A stretch of DNA of 64,000 nt, taken from assembly GCA_022736715.1 (NCBI GenBank), contig DZDJ01000007.1, forward strand, positions 41,076 to 105,075. The letters are read 5' to 3'. The stretch comes from Edaphobacter aggregans (GTDB taxonomy: Bacteria; Acidobacteriota; Terriglobia; Terriglobales; Acidobacteriaceae). This document shows positions 56,697-64,000 of this stretch, piece by piece; position 1 is the stretch's first letter; each line of letters opens with the position of its first letter. The notes under the pieces were generated by a model that saw nothing but the letters and a program-made list of their open reading frames with translations, did not search any database and was not told the DNA's origin. The position numbers were made by a program, and so were the translations under genes.

Positions 56697-57686
56697 TCAC
56701 AATGCCGCTTCATGCGCGCGTAGTTCAGCCACTATCTCCGCGGCGGCCTGCCGGGCAAGATCGCCTTTTTCCGGTGGAAAGCTGATGGCGCCTACGCGGG
56801 CATGGCCGCCGCCACCGTATCGCTCGCAGAGGGTGGCCAGGTTCACCATTTCCTCCGGCTTGCGCGTTGTCCACGGATTGGAACCCACCGCGACCTTCGT
56901 CCGGAAGCTGCTTTTGCTCAGGCCAACGTTGTAGGTCGCCCGCGGGTGCAGATAATACGGAATGAACTTGTTGTAGCCCTCGGTGGGATGGTCGGTAATG
57001 TCAAAGTAGATGGTTCCCTGCTCGCAGACAGAGCGCTCCCGGATGAGTGCAATGGACTTTTCATGCCGCTCCAGCAGCGGGGGCAGCAACTCCTGCACAA
57101 ATGGCTGGTCGAGCACCTGCTGCAGACTCATGCTGGTCAGCAGCGGAATGAGCCGCGGCACCAGGGCCGGGTCCTGCGTGGACTCGATGACCATGGTCAG
57201 CTTCATGGCCGGCGCGGCCATTTCCACGGCAGACTCGGCGCTTTCGTAACGGGCGCTGTCCACAATGTCTGCCCAGCGCACCAGCTCCGCCAGCGGTGCG
57301 GCGTCAAAGCCGAACCTGGTGCTGGCAATGTGGGCGATAAAGCTGGTGCAGGAGGGGTACTGCGGGTCATAGAACTTGCGCATCGTCTGCGAGCCGTCCT
57401 GCTGGCCGCGCAGATAATGCGCCTGGTCTTCCGGCGTCAGAAATGCGCTCAGATGATGATCGAACCACCAGGTGATGCGGGGAGACGCGGAGTATTTGAA
57501 ATCGACAATCGCGTTTTCGTCTCCAATAAAATCGGCCTCGTTGAACAGCGCACCTGCGCGGTGCACCAGCCCATGAAATTCATAGGATGCGGAGGTGCCG
57601 ACGCACTCGCGATGGAAACGCGCAAATAACGATGCGGAGCAGGCCCCGTCAAAACACTTGTCGTGGTAAAAAACACGGATCTTCAA
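56697..57686 (-). CDS. DHH-family phosphoesterase-like protein
   Basis: IRVFYHDKCFDGACSASLFARF; TWWFDHHLSAF; RYGGGGHARVGAISF; TTG start inferred. Confidence 0.8.
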   Translation of the reverse strand: MKIRVFYHDKCFDGACSASLFARFHRECVGTSASYEFHGLVHRAGALFNEADFIGDENAIVDFKYSASPRITWWFDHHLSAFLTPEDQAHYLRGQQDGSQTMRKFYDPQYPSCTSFIAHIASTRFGFDAAPLAELVRWADIVDSARYESAESAVEMAAPAMKLTMVIESTQDPALVPRLIPLLTSMSLQQVLDQPFVQELLPPLLERHEKSIALIRERSVCEQGTIYFDITDHPTEGYNKFIPYYLHPRATYNVGLSKSSFRTKVAVGSNPWTTRKPEEMVNLATLCERYGGGGHARVGAISFPPEKGDLARQAAAEIVAELRAHEAAL

Positions 57687-57791
57687 ACGTAAAATTCCTT
57701 CCACTTCCCCGGAGAAAATAAAATATATCGAATCTCTAAGCATTGACGGCGGTGCGCCCGCTGTCAAGCCAGTAGAGCGGAAAGTACAAAA

Positions 57792-59408
57792 TCATTCCTG
57801 CGAGAGCTGCTGCATGCGGCTTTCGCGCAGATCAATATCATGTTCCAGCAGGCGCAGAACTTCATCGTTGATGCGGCCCTCGTTGCGCAGGCGCACCACG
57901 GTATGGCGCTCCACGCCAAGTACGGCCAGGGCCACCTCACGCAGGCGGCTCTGATGCTGCGGGCTGATCCTCTTTCCGCTTGCATCCTGTCCCAGAATGG
58001 CGCCCAGTTGCATCTGGTAGCGGCGCATCATGCCATCGTAGATGTCCGCATATTGCGGCTCGTTCTTTTTCTGCTCGTCCTGCAAATACTCCATGGCTGC
58101 CGTCAGCATCATTCGCCGCGCATCTTCTTCTTCGCAGTTTTTTTCCTGGCGCATGGGGAAACCCAGTATGCGGATGATCCAGGGCAAGGACAACCCCTGC
58201 AGCACCAGCGTGACCAGAATGACGCAAAAGGTGAGAAAAACGATCAGGTCGCGCTGTGGAAAGGGGTTGCCGTCGGCCAGCGTCACCGGCAGCGTAATGG
58301 CGGCGGCCAGGGCGATTACGCCGCGCATCCCCGTCCAGCCAACCAGAAAGCTGGAGCGTAGGGAAGGCCGCAGCTCGTTGCGATGCAGCAGGTGCCTGCG
58401 GATGCGGTAGGAGAGCTGCATGCTCAGGAAGACCCATATCATGCGCAGCGCGATCAGCAGCGCGCTCAGGACCAGGCCATATTCGATAAGGGTGTGCAGG
58501 CCGTAGCCGTGGATGGCAGCCATTACATAGGGCAACTGCAGGCCGATGAGCACAAAGACCAGGCCATTGAGGATGAAACTGAGCGTGTTCCAGACGGCAT
58601 AAGTCTGGATGCGCACACTGGGCGAGAAAAAGTAGGCGCTCTGGCGGCTCAGATACAGCCCACAGACCACCACGGCCAGCACACCAGAGGCGCGAATCGC
58701 CTCTGCGGCGAGATAGGCAACATACGGCACCAGCATGCTGATGGTGATCTCGATCGGCCCATCATCCACCCAGCGCTCGAACCACTCCACCAGCAGCCCC
58801 ACCACCAGACCCAGCACAATACCGGCAACTGTCAGGTAGGTCCAGCGCAACAGCCCGGCGGCGAAGGTGGGAGTCCGGCCATCCACCAGAATGCCCAGCC
58901 CAAACTCCAGCGCCAGCAGCCCGGTGGCATCGTTCAACAGGCTTTCGCCTTCCAGAATATCCACAATGCGGCGTGGCAGGCGCATGCGCCTGGCGACGGA
59001 GGTGGCTGCAATGGCATCTGTGGTTGCGACCACAGCGCCAAGCACGAATCCGACGCGCCAGTCGAAGCCAGCCAGGAACCAGCCGGCAGCTTTGGCGACG
59101 CCGAAGACGGTGAATCCGACCAGTCCGCAGGCCAGCAAAAGAATGGTGATCAGATTGTGGCGAAACTCTCTCCAGGAGGTGAGCCATGCGGCGGAGTACA
59201 GCAGCGGCGGCAGAAAAATCAGAAAAACTACTTCCGGATTCAACCGGACCGGTGGAATGCCCGGCACAAAGCTGAGTAACAGGCCCGCCAGCACCAGAAT
59301 AATGGGAAATGGAATGCGCAGTTTGCGGGCCAGCGTTGCAAAGACCACCACAAACAGCAACAGGAACAGCAGGATCAATTGCAGCGTCTGCAGCCAGCCG
59401 CCGTGCAT
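57792..59408 (-). CDS. Na+/H+ antiporter (CPA1 / NhaP-like)
   Basis: PEVVFLIFLPPLLYSAAWLTSWREFR; GAVVATTDAIAATSVARR; ILEGESLLNDATGLLALEF. Confidence 0.95.
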   Translation of the reverse strand: MHGGWLQTLQLILLFLLLFVVVFATLARKLRIPFPIILVLAGLLLSFVPGIPPVRLNPEVVFLIFLPPLLYSAAWLTSWREFRHNLITILLLACGLVGFTVFGVAKAAGWFLAGFDWRVGFVLGAVVATTDAIAATSVARRMRLPRRIVDILEGESLLNDATGLLALEFGLGILVDGRTPTFAAGLLRWTYLTVAGIVLGLVVGLLVEWFERWVDDGPIEITISMLVPYVAYLAAEAIRASGVLAVVVCGLYLSRQSAYFFSPSVRIQTYAVWNTLSFILNGLVFVLIGLQLPYVMAAIHGYGLHTLIEYGLVLSALLIALRMIWVFLSMQLSYRIRRHLLHRNELRPSLRSSFLVGWTGMRGVIALAAAITLPVTLADGNPFPQRDLIVFLTFCVILVTLVLQGLSLPWIIRILGFPMRQEKNCEEEDARRMMLTAAMEYLQDEQKKNEPQYADIYDGMMRRYQMQLGAILGQDASGKRISPQHQSRLREVALAVLGVERHTVVRLRNEGRINDEVLRLLEHDIDLRESRMQQLSQE

Positions 59409-59573
59409 CTATCGCCTGCCCTTCTGTTGCTTCCGGCACTGAGGGCACAGAGTGGTATCGCACTGTGCTGTGTAGTTGCGGCCGACGCGCCTGCGGTGCG
59501 CCAGAAAGCGGTCCCGGGCCTCGTGTAGCTCTTTCTGTGTCACGGTAGCATGATCATCGATCCGCGTCTGCAC
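59409..59573 (-). CDS. Putative 54-aa small Cys-containing protein directly upstream of the antiporter (GTG start)
   Basis: Read by hand: MQTRIDDHATVTQKELHEARDRFLAHRRRVGRNYTAQCDTTLCPQCRKQQKGRR*; TAG abuts antiporter ATG; GGGGTGG upstream of GTG. Confidence 0.5.
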   Translation of the reverse strand: MQTRIDDHATVTQKELHEARDRFLAHRRRVGRNYTAQCDTTLCPQCRKQQKGRR

Positions 59574-59702
59574 AGCCCCACCCCGGTTTCAGAATGACTG
59601 AGGAGTAAAGGACAGCATAGCAAATGCGGAGTGTGCCCTGGCCGACTGTTTGCAGACTGTTTGCGGCGAGCAGCGCTGACAAATAGACTTAAAGCAGGCC
59701 GC

Positions 59703-62177
59703 ATGAACTCCAATCAATTTACCCGCAACATTTCGGATCCATATCCTCGCCACAATAACTCCTCCCGATGGCTCAGGCGGAGCCTGTCCATCCTGTTGCT
59801 ATGCGTGATTGCCGCCTTTGTGGTGGTCGTTGGTGCACAGCTCTGGCTGCGCCATGCGATGCACGCTTCTCTGCCGCAATTGGATGGCACGCTGCACGTC
59901 GCCGGACTCGCGGCGCCGGTCACCGTGTTGCGCGACCAGCATGGCGTGCCGCATTTGCGCGCCGCCAACCCGGACGACCTCTTTTTTGCGCAGGGATACG
60001 TCACAGCGCAGGACCGGCTATGGCAGATGGACATGCTCCGCCGCCATGGCGCCGGAGAGCTGGCAGGGATTCTGGGCCCAGGACTGCTGGAGCACGACCG
60101 CATGCAGCGGTATCTGCAACTGCGCATTGCTGCCGACAATTCCGTGGCCCATATGCCGACAGACGAGCTGCACTGGCTGCAGGACTATGCCCGCGGCGTG
60201 AATGCGTTTATCCAGGGCCATCAGAACAATCTGCCGGCGGAGTTTCGCCTGCTGCACTACTCGCCCCGCCCGTGGCTGCCGCGGGATTCTGTGCTGATTG
60301 GACTGGTGATGTTCCAGGACCTGACGACGGAGTTTCCCACCAAGCTGGCGCGGGAGGCAATTGCCTCGCGGCTTTCGCCGGAGCAGATGCAGGACCTGTA
60401 TCCTGTAGGCTCCTGGAGAGACCATCCGCCGACGCAGCCATTTGTGGACCTGACAGCGCCGCAGGTGGTCCCGAATATTCCGCTGGATCAATCGCAGACG
60501 AAGCTCGACCTGCAAGAGCAGGACATCGAACATTTGCGCGACACGCTTAAACTGGACCACTCCCTTTTCTCCTGCGATGGCTGTCTCTCCGGATCGAATG
60601 ACTGGGTGATTTCCGGCGCGCACACCGCAACTGGAAAACCGCTGCTGGCCAACGATATGCACCTTGGCCACACGATTCCGAATATCTGGTACATGGCCGA
60701 TCTGCAGGCGGGCAGCTTCCATGTAGCAGGAGTTACCCTGCCCGGAATGCCCTTTGTGATTGTTGGCCATAACGACCGCATTGCCTGGGGGTTTACGAAT
60801 CTCGGCGCAGACGTGCAGGACCTGTACGTGGAGCAGACCGATGGCAAAGGCGACTACAGGACTCCTAGCGGCTGGCAGCCAATGCAGCATGATCGGGAAG
60901 TGATCCATGTGCGCGGCGGCTTTGACCAGACGATTGATGTGGAAAGCACCGACCATGGCCCGGTGATCACGCCGATGCTGCCGCACGAAAAGCGCGAGCT
61001 GAGCCTGCGCTGGACGATTTACGATCCCGGCCTGGTGCGGATTCCCTACTTTGCCGTGGATGCAGCGCAGGACTGGACACAGTTCTGCGCCGCTTTTGCG
61101 GATTTTGGCGGGCCAGCGCAGAACGCCGTCTATGCCGACGTGGATGGCAACATCGGCTATCACGCGGTGGGCAAGGTGCCGCTGCGCACCAATGGCCTGA
61201 GCGGGACCCCCATCACGGACTGGCAGCATGAATGGAAGGGGTACATCCCCTTTGATGAGCTGCCGCAGGTCTACAACCCGCCGGACGGTATTCTGGCCAC
61301 GGCCAATGCGCGCGTTACAACAGACGATTATCCCTATCCGATCACGCTGAACTGGGCACCGCCGTATCGCAATGAGCGCATCTGGAAAGTGCTGGAACGC
61401 AAGAGCAAGGACGGCGACCGGATGACCGCGCAGGACATGCTCGATCTACAGACAGACGTTTACTCGGCGCTGGACCATGAGCTGGCGCAGCGATTTGCGT
61501 ATGCCATTGATCACACGCCGAAGACCACAGAGCAGCTGCGACAGGCGGCCAACATCCTGCGCATCTGGGACGGCAAGGTGGAGGAAAAAGATGCTGCCCC
61601 CACGATTGTGGACGCCACCCGCGCGGCTTTGTGGCAGTTGCTGCTGGAACCTCAACTGGGGAAGGACTGGAAGCTCTACACCTGGGGCTCCTCCAGTTAT
61701 GCGCTGGAAGAGATTGTGATGTTTACGCCGAACCGCTGGCTGCCGAAAAATTATCCCACCTGGGACAGCCTGCTGACCGCAGCCGTGGAAAAGGGGCTGA
61801 AAGATGGCCATGCTCCGGAGGACGTGGCGCAGTGGCAGTACGGGCCGGTGCATCCGGTGGAGATAGAACATCCGCTGTACAGCAGGCTGCCCTTCTTCCG
61901 CGCGTGGACCGGCACAGGCGTGCTGCCGCAGAGCGGCGATACGACCACGGTCAAGCAGGTGAGCCGCACTTTTGGCCCGTCGGAACGCCTTACAGCAGAC
62001 CTGGGCCAACTGGACAACTCCACGCTGAACATTGTGATGGGCGAGTCGGGCGATCCGGTGAGCCCGTGGTATCGGGACCAATGGCCTTACTGGTATGACG
62101 GCACCACCTTCCAGTTGCCGTTTACGGACGCAGCCACCCATGCGGCAGCGCAGCATACGCTGACGCTGCTGCCCTGA
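59703..62177 (+). CDS. Penicillin acylase-family Ntn hydrolase
   Basis: Membrane anchor; VLRDQHGVPHLRAANPDDLFFAQGYVTAQDRLWQMD; SGSNDWVISGAHTATGKPLLANDMHLG. Confidence 0.94.
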   Translation: MNSNQFTRNISDPYPRHNNSSRWLRRSLSILLLCVIAAFVVVVGAQLWLRHAMHASLPQLDGTLHVAGLAAPVTVLRDQHGVPHLRAANPDDLFFAQGYVTAQDRLWQMDMLRRHGAGELAGILGPGLLEHDRMQRYLQLRIAADNSVAHMPTDELHWLQDYARGVNAFIQGHQNNLPAEFRLLHYSPRPWLPRDSVLIGLVMFQDLTTEFPTKLAREAIASRLSPEQMQDLYPVGSWRDHPPTQPFVDLTAPQVVPNIPLDQSQTKLDLQEQDIEHLRDTLKLDHSLFSCDGCLSGSNDWVISGAHTATGKPLLANDMHLGHTIPNIWYMADLQAGSFHVAGVTLPGMPFVIVGHNDRIAWGFTNLGADVQDLYVEQTDGKGDYRTPSGWQPMQHDREVIHVRGGFDQTIDVESTDHGPVITPMLPHEKRELSLRWTIYDPGLVRIPYFAVDAAQDWTQFCAAFADFGGPAQNAVYADVDGNIGYHAVGKVPLRTNGLSGTPITDWQHEWKGYIPFDELPQVYNPPDGILATANARVTTDDYPYPITLNWAPPYRNERIWKVLERKSKDGDRMTAQDMLDLQTDVYSALDHELAQRFAYAIDHTPKTTEQLRQAANILRIWDGKVEEKDAAPTIVDATRAALWQLLLEPQLGKDWKLYTWGSSSYALEEIVMFTPNRWLPKNYPTWDSLLTAAVEKGLKDGHAPEDVAQWQYGPVHPVEIEHPLYSRLPFFRAWTGTGVLPQSGDTTTVKQVSRTFGPSERLTADLGQLDNSTLNIVMGESGDPVSPWYRDQWPYWYDGTTFQLPFTDAATHAAAQHTLTLLP

Positions 62178-62190
62178 TGTAACCCCTCAG

Positions 62191-62226
62191 GCCTCCTGCC
62201 TTTTCAAAACAGTGAAAGGCGGAGGC
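62191..62226 (+). terminator. Hairpin downstream of penicillin acylase gene
   Basis: GCCTCCTGCCTTTTCA-AAACAG-TGAAAGGCGGAGGC, near-perfect stem. Confidence 0.5.
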
Positions 62227-62370
62227 CATGGTATACCCTGGTGCTGCCAACCGCGTGTCCACTGCACCAATATCCGCACATTGACATCCACATATACGCG
62301 CTGGCACCGCTGACGCCGTTTCTTTTCCCACCCTCGCCCGCAGACGCTGGGCTCATTTATCATCGGAGAG

Positions 62371-63282
62371 ATGCAACACACAGTGCAGGACATTCTGAAA
62401 TCCGGCGTCGTGCAGATGGACGCCACGCTCGACCGGCTGCTGCCCAGCCCCGATACCTTGCCCCACTCGATCCACCGCGCCATGCGGCACAGCGTTTTTG
62501 CTGGTGGCAAACGGCTGCGCCCCATCCTGTGCATGGAGGCGGCGCGCATGGTGCAGGGCAACGGCGAATTGCCTGCCGGGGTGGACGAACTGGGATCGGC
62601 CATCGAGATGCTGCATACCTATTCACTCATCCACGATGACCTGCCCGCGCTGGACAACGACGACCTGCGGCGTGGCAAGCCCACCTGCCACGTTGTGTAT
62701 GGCGAGGCCATTGCCATTCTGGCTGGCGACGCCTTGCAAACACAGGCATACGAAGTGCTCGGCAATCTGCAATGCAATCCAGCGGCGGCCATTCGAATTG
62801 TACGTGAAATTGCCATCGCCACCGGTACCGGCGTGGACAGGAACCGTCCGGGGATGATTGGCGGCCAGGTGATGGACATTGAAGGCGAACATCAGAGGCC
62901 CACAGCCGAGATGGTGGAAGCTATCCATCGCGCCAAGACCGGAGCGCTGATTACGGTTTCGCTCGTCACTGGCGGCATCTACGCCGGCGCCCATGCAGAC
63001 GCGATCCAACGGCTGCGCAGCTTTGGCGAGAAAGCCGGACTGGCCTTCCAGATTGTGGACGATGTGCTCGACGTGACCCAAAGCTCCGAACAGTTGGGGA
63101 AAACCGCAGGCAAAGACACGGCCAGCGACAAGGCCACCTGGCCAGCCGTCTTCGGCATTGAGCAGTCGCTGCAAGACGCGGACAGCCTGATCTCCTCCGC
63201 CTTTGCAGAACTGGAACCCTTTGGCGCTGCGGCCGAATCTTTAAAAGCACTGGCGCAATATCTGGTGGAGCGGAAGCACTAG
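62371..63282 (+). CDS. ispA: Polyprenyl (farnesyl) diphosphate synthase
   Basis: GGKRLRPILCMEAARM; LIHDDLPALDNDDLRRGKPTCH; FQIVDDVLDV. Confidence 0.95.
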   Translation: MQHTVQDILKSGVVQMDATLDRLLPSPDTLPHSIHRAMRHSVFAGGKRLRPILCMEAARMVQGNGELPAGVDELGSAIEMLHTYSLIHDDLPALDNDDLRRGKPTCHVVYGEAIAILAGDALQTQAYEVLGNLQCNPAAAIRIVREIAIATGTGVDRNRPGMIGGQVMDIEGEHQRPTAEMVEAIHRAKTGALITVSLVTGGIYAGAHADAIQRLRSFGEKAGLAFQIVDDVLDVTQSSEQLGKTAGKDTASDKATWPAVFGIEQSLQDADSLISSAFAELEPFGAAAESLKALAQYLVERKH

Positions 63283-63342
63283 AAATCCAGCAGCGAAACG
63301 TATCCCTGCTTCCGCCGGAAACTGCCGTAGACTGAAGGAAAT

Positions 63343-63675
63343 ATGCAATTGACCGAAGAGGAAATCCGTACAGCGCTGAAAGACTGTTTTGACCCGGAGG
63401 TTCCGGTGAATATCGTCGATCTGGGCCTGGTCTACCGCATCGCGGTCACTCCAGACCCGGATGCCCCGGGCATGATGCCGAAGCATCGCGTGGAGATCGA
63501 CATAACAATGACCTCGCCCGGATGCCCGGCGCATGCGCAGATTATTGGCCAGGTGCAGAACCGCCTTGCCGGCGTGCAAGGTATCAGCGAAACCAAAGTG
63601 AATCTGGTGTGGGAGCCTGCCTGGACGCCCGAACGCCTGAGTCCGGATGCCCGTAAACAGCTTGGTATAGAGTGA
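63343..63675 (+). CDS. Metal-sulfur cluster biosynthesis factor (MIP18/SufT/PaaD-like)
   Basis: IRTALKDCFDPEVPVNIVDLGLVYRIAV; MTSPGCPAHAQII; VNLVWEPAWTPERLSPDARKQLG. Confidence 0.92.
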   Translation: MQLTEEEIRTALKDCFDPEVPVNIVDLGLVYRIAVTPDPDAPGMMPKHRVEIDITMTSPGCPAHAQIIGQVQNRLAGVQGISETKVNLVWEPAWTPERLSPDARKQLGIE

Positions 63676-63853
63676 GTGCTTGCAGGCTGGAGCCATACGC
63701 TCCACAAGCACAGGTCTTCCAGCTTTGCCCGCGCTATGAGATACTGTGACTCGGAACGAAGCGGCCGGTGCATCCTTTGTGGAGTTTTCTTCCAGAAGAG
63801 ATCCATCCTTTCAAGAGCAACAAACTCTCCTGAAAGCCAGCACTCTTCAAAAT

Positions 63854-63940
63854 GCCGGGATGGCGGAACTGGCAGACGCAGCGGACTCAAAATCCGCCGA
63901 GGGCAACCTCGTGGGGGTTCGACCCCCCCTCCCGGCACCA
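63854..63940 (+). tRNA. tRNA-Leu (anticodon CAA), CCA encoded
   Basis: Acceptor GCCGGGA/TCCCGGC, anticodon arm GCGGA-CTCAAAA-TCCGC, variable arm, GGTTCGACC T-loop, ACCA 3' end. Confidence 0.96.
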
Positions 63941-63965
63941 ATAAAATCAATAATTTACCAAATCA

Positions 63966-63987
63966 ACGCATCTTTGGATGCGTTTTT
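63966..63987 (+). terminator. Rho-independent terminator after tRNA-Leu
   Basis: ACGCATC-TTTG-GATGCGT-TTTT. Confidence 0.9.
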
Positions 63988-64000
63988 CTGTGCCCAAACT

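Noticed and set aside
63854-64000. tRNA-Leu as an attachment site for an integrated element
   Set aside because: The window ends just after the gene's terminator; no integrase or repeat of the tRNA 3' end is visible

Overview
The window looks like a chromosomal segment from an Acidobacteriota-like bacterium. That lineage is inferred from gene content only; no search was run. It is densely packed with mostly housekeeping operons: lexA (5' truncated), trxA, thrB-thrC, a Mop/HTH regulator with modABC, a CzcCBA/Cus-type RND efflux operon, mnmA, a GH57 branching enzyme, sixA/ppx, a fused LptF-LptG permease, an MsbA-like ABC exporter, a late flagellar block (fliS, fliD, fliC, flbD, motA, motB), rdgB, an IscA/ErpA-type protein, a T4P/T2SS-like assembly operon, a leucine-degradation-like operon, gnd, uppS-cdsA-dxr-rseP, a Na+/H+ antiporter, a penicillin acylase, a polyprenyl synthetase, a SufT-like gene and tRNA-Leu(CAA). 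I found no CRISPR array, prophage, BGC or obvious defence island. The most interesting observations are: (i) a 54-aa Cys-containing small ORF abutting the antiporter start codon, (ii) a frameshifted IS630-type transposase remnant just upstream of the czc operon, (iii) a ~117-bp nested palindrome ending 8 bp before a small membrane-protein gene, (iv) an octamer-based inverted repeat between convergent genes, (v) a pseudopilin with a long Gly/Ser/Thr-rich tail, (vi) a single-chain LptF-LptG fusion, and (vii) a structured intergenic region upstream of a Zn-ribbon XRE regulator. All functional calls rest on reading translations and motifs by eye.
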